Under the pieces are notes generated by a model, which saw only the letters and a list, made by a program, of their open reading frames with translations, was not told where the DNA came from and did no database searches. A program made the translations under genes and the position numbers. Below are positions 1 through 12,404 of a stretch of DNA of 64,000 bases, in pieces; the first letter of the stretch is position 1, and each line of letters begins with the position of its first letter. This stretch comes from Papaver somniferum (Eukaryota > Streptophyta > Magnoliopsida > Ranunculales > Papaveraceae): the NCBI RefSeq assembly GCF_003573695.1, contig NC_039358.1:100626117-100690116 (forward strand). The letters run 5' to 3'.

Positions 1-1277
1 GGTTACATAAACCTAAATAAGGGTACATTTCATTTGTGTGTAAAAAGCTAAGTTTGATATAACAGCTGGAAGATACTAGCTTGGTTGAATCAGGTTTTTC
101 ATCTAATGGTGAATATTGAATGCTTTGTTACCAAGGTAACTTGGATTTCAAACCCTGATTTTAAAACTATATAAAGGAGAACTCTAGCAACTGGGAAACC
201 TGATCCCCACACCTCCTGTGTGTTACTAGTTGCATCAACTAGAGTCGATTCTCCTTTAACCTTAGGTTTCTATCGAGACCCTGTAGGTTAACGACTTCAA
301 AGACTTCATTGGGATTGTGAAGCCAGACCCAACTATTTTCTTTGTAGTTGCGTGTTCTGATCTTGCCCGATTCTATCGTTTGAGTACTATCTTCTCTAAG
401 ATTTGCTCGAGATTTAATCTTCGATAGGCAAGATAAAAAGTAATCACAAACACCTTCGTCTCATCGTTTGTGATTCCACAATATCTAGTTTCGCCATCAT
501 ACAATTTAGATTATTGTATGGTGATTGATAATACTAGGTTGTTCATCGGGAATATAAGTCCGGTATATCAATTGGTTCATGTTCACCTTGATTTATCAAA
601 ATATGGAACAAAACTCATAGGTATTTCTGTGGGAAACAGATTTATCTATTCCAATAGACTTTTCTGTGTGAGACATATTTGTTTATCAAGTCTTCGACTT
701 TTGGTCGTAGCAACTCTTGGTTGTGGGTGAGATCAGCTAAGGGAATCAAGTGTGTAGTATCCTGCTGGGATCAGAGACGTAAGGAACGCAACTATAATCC
801 AGTCCGAAGTTCATTGTTAGTAGGCTAGTGTGTGTGGAGGCTTAATACAGTGTGGTGTTCAAACTGGACTAGGTCCCGGGGTTTTTCTGCATTTGCGGTT
901 TCCTCGTTAAAAAATTCTGGTGTCTGTGTTATTTCTTTTCCGCATTATATTTTGCTATATAATTGAAATATCACAGGTTGTGCATTAAGGTCAATCAATT
1001 AGATAATCCAACCTTTGGTTGTTGATTTAAATTGATTGACACTTGAACATTGGTCTTTGGTACCGTTCAAGTTGTTTCACATAATAATCAGGCTCGCGGA
1101 TTTCTATCTGTTTGATTTGCTGATTACATTGTGAAACAGAGATATAAACTCTTTGATATACTTTTCTCTAGATTGAGTCTGACTGTCTAGTTGATTCTCT
1201 AGAAAGTATATTGGAGTAAGTCCTCTCAGATAGCCAAACGAATTGTTGGGTGTGGTTGTTAGAACCCCGCATTTTCA
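1..1277 (+). mobile_element. Element C 5' LTR (partial, right part only)
   Basis: This is the right half of the 5' LTR of the outermost Copia-type element. It ends in TTTTCA directly before a Met-tRNA primer site. The same sequence recurs at about 23,810-25,091 as the 3' LTR of the element, starting near the homologue of window base 1, so roughly 1.1 kb of this LTR lies off the left edge. It contains the motif shared by every LTR of this group: CTAGGTCCCGGGGTTTTTC, then a run through TTTCCTCGTTAA. ORFs here are not conserved between LTR copies and are not genes. Confidence 0.88.
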
Positions 1278-1279
1278 AT

Positions 1280-1294
1280 TGGTATCAGAGCAGG
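1280..1294 (+). other. Primer-binding site of element C (initiator Met tRNA)
   Basis: TGGTATCAGAGCAGG lies two bases after the LTR end. It is the usual plant Copia primer site, complementary to the 3' end of initiator methionine tRNA. It fixes the LTR end at 1277 and the element orientation as +. Confidence 0.9.
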
Positions 1295-1350
1295 CGAACA
1301 CTATAAACCTAACAAGTTTGTGTTTGACTGATCCTTAAAAGTTTTCCCTT

Positions 1351-1777
1351 ATGGGAAATTTCTTTAGAAAACTTGCTCTTGGCATCTGTAACGCACGCCA
1401 GAACTTCTTAATGATTATTCAGAGATTATTATGGATCAAACCTATGGTTTCTCATGATAATCTTATTACATCTAAGACTTTGGAAAACTTAGATGTTGTG
1501 AAACAATCTAAAGGAAAAACTAAAAAGGAAGGAAAGTTGAGAAAACGTTTTTTACGCTCAAAGATATGGAATCTCACTAGATTAACTCTTAATCTTTTTT
1601 AGGAATACTATCGTGATGGGTCAATTGACAAATATCTATTCAGATCATTTGAAAACGTTTTTAGATTCTTAGAAAAGCTTAATTCAGTTAAGAAAAGAAT
1701 CGTTCCGATAAAAGTTCGGTACATGTCAAATCATGTAATCATGATGTACGAACTAAACATATTATCAACACAAGTAG
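1351..1777 (+). pseudogene. Element C internal region, left part: lysine-rich ORF relic
   Basis: An 83-codon ORF (1351-1602) starts 57 bases after the primer site. It is followed, after a stop, by further sparse reading in another frame (from 1723) that runs into the insertion point of element B at 1777. The product is basic (a KGKTKKEGKLRKR stretch) and I recognise no domain. The position is that of gag in a Copia element, but no zinc knuckle or gag core is visible. The remainder of the internal region continues at 19,633 beyond element B. Confidence 0.45.
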
Positions 1778-4700
1778 TCTTAGAGCATAGCCCGGTTGAA
1801 CCCACCAAGCATTGGTATGTCAAGTTTGGTTGTCATATTTTAGTGAACCAAAAATCATTTAAAGAGTCTCTTGATTATTTACTAGAGTCAACTTCGTATA
1901 GGTTAGCTAGAAAGTTATTAGGATATGAGACATATAAGTATTACTCGAAGACTTGAAGAATGTGAAGAAGTAAACAGCTACATCGACGACATCATCCTTC
2001 CTCTTGAGGTTAGTAATATTTTGACTTGAATTGTTTCATTCCTAACGTATCTTTCAAGTCGTGTTATATTGAAAACAGAACTGCGAAGTTATGAATGATT
2101 ATACTCTAGTTAGACGTAGTATTAAGGAATTATAATACGAAGTATAACGCCTATCTTTTGAACTTCGTATATAAGACATCGACATAATCATATGAATGCT
2201 ATTATGATTATGTATGGGTATGGGTGAATATTTCCTCCTAGTAAATAATATTTTACATTCGTTTAAAGGAAGTACAATTCATAAACTTGTTTTATGAATC
2301 GAAAGGGAAATCGCTAGGCTTATTGGTATTGTTATTCATTGCAAATCTTTAGATTACCAATACATGTGTTTAGTATAACCGCTCATAACTTGTTTATGTA
2401 TCTTGGTAAAACTATTCACAATGCCTGACTTATGTATCGGTATGACTTTTAATAGTTAAACCAATCTTAAGTAATCACCTGAGATGGTATGATCGATATT
2501 TGTAATTGGTGTGACCATTCCTAGTCAAAAAGGTATGTGGAGACTTGAACTTATCTATCACTCAAAAGTCTACTTTATCTCCTATCTTGAGAGAATGTTG
2601 TATTGCTATATAGACTATGATTATACACATGTACTATTTAGAGCTGATTTTATCTCGCTTATCTATTTCTCGAAATATGTTGGCCAAGTTCATCTTTACT
2701 AGTGATGAAAGTCATATTAGTTTCAATCACTTGAAAATCGCTTTGACGAAAAATAGTTTGTGAACAACAACTATATAATGTTCTCAAAGAATGTTTCAAT
2801 GATTGAAATGAGAGTTTAGATTACATAACCATGGTTGGATATAAACATTGTGAGACAACTCATATGTGTGTAAGTCCAATATCCTTGAACCAAAGTATGC
2901 GTACTTTGCTGCTCAGGATAACCGGAACTAAAGTCCGCGTACCAGTACGCGTACTGTCGGAAGTTCACATCCCGTGAATATCTGCTGGAATTTGTGAACT
3001 GAAAGCAAACTTAATCCGGGTACTTAAGTCCACGTACCAGTATGCGTACTTAAGTAAGTTATTTTCTAAATAAATTTTAACTCGTGAACTAAGACATTTA
3101 TATTTTAAGGAATGCAATCTTTGCAAACCGTGTCTACACTGTTCATGAATTGATTCGAGTGAATCAAAACTGTTTTTGTTTCGATTGTGTCTTGTATACT
3201 TCTATGAGATCCTAGCAATTGAACAACTCTCTAACTAGTTCATTTGAGTCATTTGAACTAGTTGTGGTAAAGAAGAATAAGGTTGATATGAAAGTGCTCA
3301 TATGGCTAACCTATGGTTAACTACCATTGAACCAACGACTTGTACACGTTTAGGTACAGTTACTCAAACATAAATGAAGTTACATTTCATGTGTGTATAA
3401 CAAGCTAAGATTTGATATAACGGTTGAAAGATATTAGCTTGAATCTAATCAGGTTTTCATCTAACGGTGAATATTGAGTGCTTTGTTATCAAGGTAGCAT
3501 TGATTGCAAACCCTGATTTGAATACTATATAAAGAAGAACTATAGCAATTGGGAAACCTAATCCCCACACCTTCTTTGTGATACTAGTTGTATAAGCTAG
3601 AGTCTATTCTCTTTTAACCTTAGGTTTCTATGGAGACCCTGTAGGTTAACGACTTGAAGACTTCATTGGGATTGTGAAGCCAGACCCAACTATTTTCTCT
3701 GTAGTTGCGTGATCTGATCTTGCTGTTTCTATCATATTTGAGTACAATCCTAAGATTGGATTGAGATTAATTTCTCCGACAGGCAAGATAGAAAAGTAAT
3801 CACAAAAACCTTCGTCTCATCGTTTGTGATTCCACAATATCTAGTTTCGCCATCATAGGATTTAGATTATTGTGAGGTGATTGATAATTCTAGGTTGTTC
3901 TTCGAGAATATAAGTCTAGGTTATCGATTGGTTCCTGTTCACCTTAATTATCAAAAGACGGAACAAAACTCGTAGGTATTTCTGTGGGAGACAGATTTAT
4001 CTATTCTTGTAGACTTTTCTGTGTGATACAGATCTGTTTATTAAAGTTTTCGACTTTGGGCCGTAGCAACTCTTAGTTGTGGGTGATATCAGCTAAGGGA
4101 ATCAAGTGCGTAGTATCCTGCTGGGATCAGAGACGTAAGGAGCGCAATTGTACCTTGGATCAGTGTGAGATTGATTGGGGTTCAACTATAGTCCATACCG
4201 AAGTTAGTTTGTAGTAGCCTAGTGTCTGTAGCGGCTTAATACAGTGTGTGTTCAATCTGGACTAGGTCCCGGGGTCTTTCTGCATTTTTGGTTTCCTCGT
4301 TAACAAAACTTCTGGTGTTTGTGTTATTTCTTTTCCGCATTATATTTTGTTATATAATTGAAATATAACAGGTTGTGCATGGAATCGATGAGTTGGTAAA
4401 TCCAACCTTGGGTTGTTGATTGAAATTGATTGATACTTGAACATTGGTCTTTGGTACCGTTTAAGTGATTTCGCTTGTATTCAATTAGACTCGCATATTT
4501 CTATTTGCTTCAGTAAGTATTGAATTAAGAAATTGAGATATAACTCTTGGATATAATTTTTATTAAATTGAGTCTGACTGTCTAGTTGATTCTCTTAAAA
4601 GTATATTAGGATTAGTCCATACAGATTGCTAAGCGAAATATTGAGTGTGGTTGTTAGACCCTCGCTTTTTCAGTATCCATAGACGATCACACGATGTGTG

Positions 4701-4813
4701 AACCGATTAGTTGTATTGTCTCGACTCGGTCCATAGACAATCACTTTCAGAGAAAGGAATTATAGGTGAAAAAGTTTTAGATTGAGGTATATTTGGGTAC
4801 CCTCGTCTTTTCA
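1778..4813 (+). mobile_element. Element B 5' LTR (chimeric, 3.04 kb)
   Basis: The left 750 bases (to about 2527) and the last 142 bases (4672-4813) match the B 3' LTR (16780-about 17528 and about 19486-19627). The middle, about 2528-4671, does not. It matches the LTR type of element C and the solo LTR (from their GGTATGTGGAGAC motif to their terminal CTTTTTCA). The LTR therefore carries a C-type LTR body missing about its first 210 bases but keeping its exact 3' end. This needs a later insertion plus deletion, or recombination, because the two LTRs of one insertion start out identical. Confidence 0.82.
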
Positions 4814-4815
4814 AT

Positions 4816-4830
4816 TGGTGTCAGAGCAGG
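4816..4830 (+). other. Primer-binding site of element B
   Basis: TGGTGTCAGAGCAGG follows the LTR terminus TTTTCA at 4813. It differs by one base (A to G) from the standard Met-tRNA primer site seen in elements A, C and D. Confidence 0.88.
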
Positions 4831-4879
4831 CACGAAAAGATCTAACAATTTGTGTTTGGTGCGATCCAACCTATAAGAT

Positions 4880-5792
4880 ATGAGTCAAAATAAGAAAAGC
4901 AATGCTAAACTTTGAAGAACTCAGTTAACGTATGTCAAGATAATGAGAATAAGATCTCAGAGAAGGTCAATGGAAATTGGTCTCGTAAGTCTTTTCAAAA
5001 ATCAAAGAAAAAGTCTATGACTAATGACTTGATTGCGAATCAGGTTCCTGATCAGAAAAGAATGAATCTGAAACTCAAGAAACATGTTTTGGATCTGACT
5101 CCAATCTCTAATGAAAAATTGTCTCTTTTCAATTGTGAAAAGAGATTATATTCACTAGTCTGCCCAAGTTATGAATTTCGTAAAGTGTTGGAAATATTTT
5201 TCAAACATGTTGAAAACTTTCAGAAAAGGGAAAAACCATTGACAGTCTAGACGATGTCCTAGAACTTATTGTTCAAATGAATGTAAGAATTTGTGAAGGA
5301 AAGCGAGAAACACTCAGTCTTCAAAATAATCTGATAGATTATGAGGAACAAAAATTGTCTCTATGCAACGAAGTTCATCAACATAATACATAGTGTGAAA
5401 TTCTCACACAATCGCTGGAGCATTCACAAATAAGGAATAAGATCCTTATTGAAGATTTTCTTATAGAGACATGTCGAAAGGTATATCTCGATAAGTGTTT
5501 AGAAAAACATTTCCAACAAGGAATGGATATCTTAAAAGGACATATAGAATGTCTTGAACTAAAGACATCAACAATTTTTCGGATGGCAGATCTAGACCAC
5601 ACGGGTTCAAGTTCAAGGAACATACCATCCTGGGCACAAGATATAATCAAGGATATAGCATCTCGCAATATTCCTAATGAAGAGGATGGATTTAAAACCC
5701 ACTCAAGGGAATATGATAATGTCCCTAAAAGAATGAAGGAAGAAATTCTTCAAAAGGTGTTTGGTAAGGAAGATCCTCACCCCTACGCTTAA
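4880..5792 (+). pseudogene. Element B ORF1 relic (coiled-coil-like, no known domain)
   Basis: Coding-like sequence starts near the ATG at 4880, shifts frame almost at once to the 4912-5250 ORF, shifts again near 5240, has an in-frame TAG near 5392, and runs on to a TAA at 5790. The readable stretches are rich in Lys, Glu, Gln and Leu, with heptad-like leucines (5240-5600), and there is a short segment containing PSWAQDIIKDIASRNIP. I see no gag core and no CX2CX4HX4C knuckle. Its place just after the primer site is that of gag. It may be a diverged gag-like protein or a unique protein of this element. Confidence 0.45.
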
Positions 5793-6317
5793 TCGCGTTG
5801 GAATGTGCATCCTTACAATGACCAATCTACTGATGTAAGGAAACACACATATCTGGGCAATCTGTATCCTGTCAATAATCTCTTATTCAATATAGAGAGT
5901 TTACACAATCTAACTAAAGATGCATAATCTGTCTCCAGGTGTAGAAAAGTTATCTCGCAAACAACTTGTGTAAACATGATAAGTTTGCTATCTAAAAGTA
6001 TCTCTTGATACTGATCTAGAAAATAATTTCTTTTCTAATAAAGTTATAAATCAGTGACACATAAGATGCGAAAATCTATTCAAATCTTGTCAGCATTATT
6101 TATTTAAGGATGACATCCATGTTTGGTGTGTGTTAAAGATATTTCAAGTATATGTACTCAACATGTCTGAGAACTTATGCTAAAGGATATATTCTCAAAG
6201 CAGATCTCAAGCAAAACTTCTGAAATCTTTGAGTGGACTGACTCTAAGGAAACTGTTCATCTTGATGATACCTTCAAGAAATCTGGTTGTGAAGATAAAT
6301 AAAATGAAAAGGAAGAT

Positions 6318-6626
6318 ATGACTCATCTCCTTGTCCAAAACAGTTTGGATGCTAAAATTGATATTATCAATCTACGACAAGTCCTCCTCGGTACTATCGA
6401 ACCTCATCATAGACATGCAACACTACTAAGAACTGTTATTTGTAACCAAAGAAAGCTGATTAAACTTGGAATCGGTAACTGGGAGTATGCTCGGAATATT
6501 AATCGAAAGGTTAATGCTTTAGCCTGTGAACATAATCAAGGTATTGTGTTCAGAATCCGAGATATCAGTCGAGATGCTGTTGATGAAGATCCTGAAAATT
6601 TTGAGGAAATTGAAGATGATCTTTGA
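6318..6626 (+). CDS. Element B ORF2: small 3' protein related to the 3' ORF of element D
   Basis: An uninterrupted 102-codon ORF ending in an acidic tail. Its second half, around RKVNALACEHNQGIVFRIRD, aligns by eye with the C-terminal part of the ORF at 50127-50567 in element D (RKVNVLTHEHGVSTVKRIKE). Both lie at the same place, after the first ORF and before the long non-coding stretch leading to the 3' LTR. Keeping a related protein in two separate insertions suggests that it had a function in the element. No database family is recognised and no membrane segment is visible. It could be the C-terminal part of a longer ORF starting upstream of 6318, where stops now interrupt. Confidence 0.5.
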   Translation: MTHLLVQNSLDAKIDIINLRQVLLGTIEPHHRHATLLRTVICNQRKLIKLGIGNWEYARNINRKVNALACEHNQGIVFRIRDISRDAVDEDPENFEEIEDDL

Positions 6627-7835
6627 AAAATTTGTTGAAAAATAGACAATTAGTTTTTGATTATTTCAATAAGGTCTATTTTGAATAAAACTATCTATTA
6701 TTTATGAATAAATTTATTATTTTATAATTTTTCTTGTGATAGTTTTTCGTCTATATAGCATGTGCTTGAATGCTTTTTATTATTGCTATGTGTTTATGGG
6801 ATGTTTGATTTCGGTTTTCATAACCTTAATATTCGATCTCATATTGTGTGAACCCTTATGGTTTGGGTGACTTTTTGATTTATCGAGATTGAATTCTAGC
6901 CCATGTTGGTAAATTTATCAAAGGATCATAAGGGGTTCCGATTGAAACTCATGTGTGAAAAATCACAATATGTTGAATCGTTTTGGTTTAGCATAAAAGC
7001 ATATGTGTTTCGGGGTTTTTAACTTTTGCATCGCATTAGTTAAAACCGATTTTCAACCTTTGTCTGGTAAAGGTTGCCTTTTGTTGTTGTTCTTTTATCT
7101 TGCGAGAGGATAACAACACAACGGGGGAGAGTTCTATGTGAACTTACGCTTAATGATATATCTTTCTGGGGTGAAGAGGATGCGGAATTTGAGGTAACGA
7201 ATTTGTTAGTTAATCGTTTTCCTGTTTAAGAAAAGCCTGATTTTATTGCATATATTTTTGTATGGGTATGTGTGTGATTCAATTGTTTCCAGTTGAGAAA
7301 AACTATTGTTATCTTGCTTTATTGTTTGGTATCAATTGTTTAGGTTTAACGAAATTTCGGTGCAATTGCGATGCTTTAATGTCTATGTTTGTTTCAATTG
7401 CTTCCGGTTGAGATAAAAAATTATGCAAGTTGATTTATTTGGTTTGTATGAATTGTTTATGGCTTAACAAAAAAGTTTTCAGGATCAATTGTTAGTCCAA
7501 TGCGATTCCGGATAAGAGAAACTAAGTTAATTCTGATCTTAGTTAGACTTATCAAAGTAGAGGATTCGGTTATTCAAGTTGTAATCGAATGCCTTAACAA
7601 GAAATACTAGTTAACTAACCTAGTATTTATCTTGTTAAAAGTGAAAGGTCTAAGTTATTGTTCGAACAATTAGAACCTGGTGAGAAAAAATAAAGTTCAT
7701 TCTGATCTTTATTTTGGTCTTATCAAACAAGCGATTGTATTTGTGCAATCGGTTTAGCAAAATAACTAAGGTGCTTAGTCAATTTTGTAGTTTCGCTTTT
7801 GATATTGGTTATCTAAAATGGTGTGTGGGACCCTC
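6627..7835 (+). other. Element B internal non-coding region (left of insertion A)
   Basis: No ORF worth reporting. It is T-rich with repeated short modules (for example ATTGTTTC(C/A)(G/A)GTT around 7280-7400 and cognates of TTATCTTGTTA near 7560-7720) and a CAACGGGGGAGAG purine tract near 7120-7132. It ends at CCCTC (7831-7835), the left target duplication of element A. Confidence 0.7.
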
Positions 7836-10102
7836 TGAAAAAGCGGGGGTCTAACAACACCACCCAATATTTCGCTTAACAATCTGTATGGACTAACTCC
7901 GAAACACTTTCTAGAGAATCAACTAGACAGTCAGACTCAATCTAGGTAAAAGTATCACAAGGAGTTAATATCTCTCTCTTGTTTTGATTCACTCAAGCTA
8001 ATATAAATCAACGAGTCTATAATCAAACACAAGGAATAATTTGGACGGTACCAAATACCAATGTCCAAGGCTCAATCAATATCAATCAACAACCAAAGGT
8101 CGGATTTCCAATTGATTGATTCAAACGCACAACCTGTATTATTTCAATTATATAAACAAATATAATGCGGAAATAAAAATAACACAGACACCAGAATTTT
8201 GTTAACGAGGAAACCGCAAATGCAGAAAACCCCCGGGACCTAGTCCAGATTGAATACACACTGTATTAAGCCGCTACAGACACTAGCCTACTCCAATCTA
8301 ACTTCGGACTGGACTATAGTTGAACCCCAATCATTCTCCCACTGATCCAAGGTACAGTTGTACTCCCTACGCCTATGATCCCAGCAGGATACTGCGCACT
8401 TGATTCCCTTAGCTGATCTCACCTACAACTAAGAGTTGCTACGACCCAAAATCGCAGGCTTTAACAATAAACAAATCTGTCTCACACAGACAAGTCTATC
8501 GAAGGATCAATCTGTCTCCCACAGAAAAACCCTAAAAGTTTTTGTTCCGGTCTTATATTCCCGAAGAACATCCTAGATTAATCAATCACCTCACAACAAT
8601 CTTAATCGTATGGTAGCGAAACAAGATGTCGTGGAATCACAAACGATGAGACGAAGGTGTTTTTGATTACTTTTTATATCCTGCCTATCGGAGAACTCTC
8701 ACGATATCAAGCCAATCAATATGATTGTACTGTTACGACAGAAGATGCAAGATCAGATCACACAACTACGATAAAAGTAGTATCGGTCCGGCTTCACAAT
8801 CCCAATGAAGTCTTTAAGTCGTTAACATGGTTTTAGAGAATCGACTCTAGCACGCAAACTAGTATCACACGTAAGGTGTGGGGATTATTTTTGCACAATA
8901 CTAGATGTCTCCTATATATAGCCTTCAAATCAGGGTTTTGCCTTAGTTACAAAGCAATCAATATTCACAGTTAGATGAAAACCTGATTTAGATTCAAGCT
9001 AATAATTCTCAACCGTTAGATCGAAAACTTAGCTTGTCATACACAAATGACTGTACGCTTCTAGGTTTGTTAACCGCATCCAAACGTGTACATTGTTGGT
9101 TCAACAATAGTCTACCCAAAGAGGTTAACCATATAGCGTTTCATACCAACCATATTCTTCTTCACCATAACTAGTTCAATTGACTCAAATGAACTAGTTA
9201 AGAGAGTTGTTCAATTGCAAGGAAATCTTATGTAACTACACAAGGCACAATTGAAGCAAAGATGATTTGATTCACTCGAATCGGTTCATGAACTTTAATA
9301 GCCACGGTTTGCAAATGCATTCATTAGTCTTTTAAGATTAAGTTCAGAAATCATCTTTAGATATATAACCTTCTCAAGTTCGTAGACTAGGTTCGTGGAC
9401 TTAAGACACCAGATTGAGTTTACAAACTCCAGCAGAAATTCTCGGGTTCGAGAACTACGCCGGTTCGCGGCCTTGGCTCACGCAAGTAGTTTGTCAACTC
9501 CAGTAGAAATTCTCGGGTTTGAGAACTTCGGCAGTTCGCGGACTGAGTTCGCGGACTTGGCACTTGCCATACTTCCGGTTCTCTTGATCAACAAAGTTTG
9601 AAAACTTCGGTTCAAGGAATCCATTGGTTATGCAATCTAAATTCTCATTTCAATCATTGAAACATTCTTAGAGGACGTTATATAGTTGTTACACTATTTC
9701 TCGTCAAAGCAATTTTCAAAGTGATTGAAACATTCATGACTTTCGTCACTAGGTAAAGATAAACTTGGTCGAAGCGAAAAGCTTACCAACACATATTTCG
9801 AGATATAGATAGGCGAGGTATACTCGGCTCGAAATACCAAATGTGTATGATCTAGTCTATATGTATAGCATACGACTTTTGTCTCAAACAGTAGGAGATA
9901 GAATAGATATACTTTTGAGTGACAGATAAGTTCAAGTCTCCACATACCTTTTTGTCGAGAAGTTCCACCGGTTCCTTGTGTAGATCTTATTCTTGTATGA
10001 TGAATCGCCATGAAGTCCTTGAGCTCAACTAAACTTACTATCCGAGTCCGAGACTTAGCTATAAGAGACTAGAAATCAAGACTTATAGTTTTGATCACTA
10101 AC
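7836..10102 (-). mobile_element. Element A 3' LTR (lacks its first bases)
   Basis: Matches the 5' LTR of A (13899-16312) from its CA end at 7836 to GATCACTAAC at about 10102. There the match stops. About 60 bases of LTR start, the main purine tract and some internal sequence present in element D are missing, and a short ACTAGAAATC copy lies at the join. Two further internal deletions relative to the 5' LTR are visible near 8548 (about 50 bases) and near 8834 (about 25 bases). Confidence 0.85.
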
Positions 10103-11623
10103 TAGAAATCAATACATATGGAATACAAAAAAGATAATGAAACTTTATTATCTCTTATTCCACATGTCTAATCTTCAACATTCCTCGAAATCTTCGTCAC
10201 TTCCAAGTACTCCAATGATCCCAAAGGTTGTAAGTTTAGCATCATCGTTGTTGAAGATCCGTAGCTATAACAATGAGAAAGCATCAGTCTCGATCATTGT
10301 TATACAGTGTCAAAGTCCAATTGTATCACAACTTCAACAATAATACTATGGTGATATGTATCACTCCCCCTTAGTCAATACTCCATCTTACATGAAAACC
10401 ACTCCCCTTACACAATGGTCCGAAAACCATATGTATTTGTAGTGTGAACTACATATTAATTCTCCCCTTTTTTGTCAATAAAATTGGCAAAGGTACAAGA
10501 ATGGGATCATAATGAAATTTCCGTAAGAGACATTTCATGACTGAGAGAAAGAAACACACATCATCTTATTTAGATGCAATCATATAGCCGAAGCTAACAA
10601 CATTCGTCAAGAAGTTTAAAGATACAAGATAACCCCTCTAAAATTCCACAGCCGCACACCCATCAAGATATGACCATTAAGCACAAGTTCAAAAGAACTC
10701 TCCCCCATTTGATGTCATTCCCAAGGGAACAACAACGAGCGACCTTAATTTCAAGAGAAACGAAGGATTTTATTGGACATCAAAACCATGAGAATGATTT
10801 TTATATCCAACACTCAATCAAATTATTCATAAGTAAACCCATGAATAATCTAATCGGAATACATAATCAAATTAACCACAAAAGTGATCAATTTAATTCA
10901 TTGTTCTCAATATAAGTAAACTTACGGAGCAACGACTAAGTTAATCATATAAGAGAGTGATTGGCTTAATCGTTCATGTACTCAACACAAGAGAACTTGT
11001 GGAGTAATAACTAAATAACCAAGGAGATGATTAATTTAGTTCTAAATGCTCAACATAACGTACCTCACGGAACAACCAACCAAGCTAATCAAAAACAATC
11101 AACTTAGTTGTATCGTGCTCAACATAAGACACATCACGGAGCCTCACGGTAATACAAAAAGATGGATCAATGAAGATCTATACCGTGGAATACACAAGGA
11201 TTCATTCTTTTGCACAAGGATATACAATAGCAATAATCCTTGGATACAAAAGATTTTAACCTATCTTCCGTCAAGGGTTGACAATATATGCTTAACTTTT
11301 GTATATGTCAAAAGTCTATTCATTCTTAAACCAATACATGAATACCGATCATGAACGACTTTACTTTTGAAAAAAATATGGGACAACAAAGTTCACGGAC
11401 GTAAACACAAATATCCCATAACAAGTTGCAATATAACAAAATCAAAAATATTGCAAAACATCATCCTCCAAACAGTTTTAGAATTTTAAACCAAAAAAAA
11501 ACTAAAAACAAGAAGATGAAAATAATAGCTATGTGTAGTCACAATCATCGCTATTCAAACCACTAGTTATTCTTCCAACTAAGCCAAAAAGAATACATAC
11601 TAGGCAACAATGTCTTTGAGAAA
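10103..11623 (-). other. Element A non-coding 3' internal region with purine tracts and tandem repeat
   Basis: No gene is supported. On the minus strand it holds a purine tract at about 10465-10477 (GACAAAAAAGGGGAG type) and two more near 10360-10375 and 10400-10410 (TAAGGGGGAGTGAT and TAAGGGGAGTGGT types). Between about 10900 and 11150 there are four copies of a 68-75-base unit beginning CTCAACATAAG..AC..CACGGAGC, also present in element D and as a single copy in C (about 21,841). Short ORFs at 10670 and 11046 fall in these repeats and look spurious. Confidence 0.65.
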
Positions 11624-12016
11624 TTATTTATCATTCCCGAACTCCTTGTCGTCAACAACCATTGGTACATAAGGTTCGTGAAGATAGGAGTTAATATCAA
11701 CAAACCGTCTTGGATGATGATGTCGAACCAGGGCTTTCTGTATTTCCAAAGATCTTAAAACGCAAGCTTTTATATCACGAATATCCTTTCTTACCTCCTT
11801 CAACTCATCAAGAACATCGGAAAATTTCTGAGAGTTAGAAGGGACATCCCTTGGCTTTCTTGTATTCCTCCTTTTTATTTTCAAGGACGGAATTACTGGA
11901 GATTTTTCTTTTTCCTTGATTGATGGATTAACAATCATGTCGACATCCTTTCCATCCAAAGAAATGATGCTTATGAGAACAACTATAACCAACTGAGTTT
12001 TGTGATTGGAATTCAC
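11624..12016 (-). CDS. Element A ORF2: 130-aa protein of unknown function
   Basis: An uninterrupted 130-codon ORF downstream of gag on the same strand. The N-terminus has a short hydrophobic stretch (LVIVVLISIISL, residues 9-20), the middle is Lys/Arg-rich, and residues about 68-96 are predicted by eye to form an amphipathic helix (DVLDELKEVRKDIRDIKACV). It sits where elements B and D carry their own 3' ORFs, although I see no clear residue match to them. It could be a free protein or the 3' remnant of a longer product. The hydrophobic stretch is too short to call a membrane protein with confidence. Confidence 0.5.
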   Translation of the reverse strand: MNSNHKTQLVIVVLISIISLDGKDVDMIVNPSIKEKEKSPVIPSLKIKRRNTRKPRDVPSNSQKFSDVLDELKEVRKDIRDIKACVLRSLEIQKALVRHHHPRRFVDINSYLHEPYVPMVVDDKEFGNDK

Positions 12017-12404
12017 AATATCAATAAGAAGTCTTGGAATATAAAGAATATCAAAGAGGAAAAAGGAATGTAGGGTTCGAAACCTTTAAACAGGTTCGTG
12101 GACGTCCAACTCTAAACCCTATAAAGAGTAGAATTGTCGAAAGTAACCCTTCCTTTTATTTGATAGACAAAAAAGAATAAACCTAAGAAAACTTTTCCTA
12201 AATCCTGTGTGTTCACAACCTTGTCTCTTTTGAACAGGCACATGAGACAAGATTTACCAAACAACACAATTAATTTGTGTTGTGGTGAACAATGATTTGT
12301 CCACCATTTTCCTCATGAGAGGAATCCTCTAACTTCTGTCTATCAAAGCGATTTGACCATACTTTCTTCTCAAATGGTCTTGTTTTTTCTTTGGAAACTA
12401 ACTT

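Noticed and set aside
470..730. 86-codon ORF, also at 24277-24537
   Set aside because: It is the same LTR segment in the two LTRs of element C. It is disrupted in the B 5' LTR and the solo LTR, so it is not a conserved gene.
9694..10011. Minus-strand ORF of 105 codons, with relatives at 15845-16096 and 48051-48353
   Set aside because: It lies in the outer part of A- and D-type LTRs and is interrupted differently in each copy. It is explained as LTR sequence.
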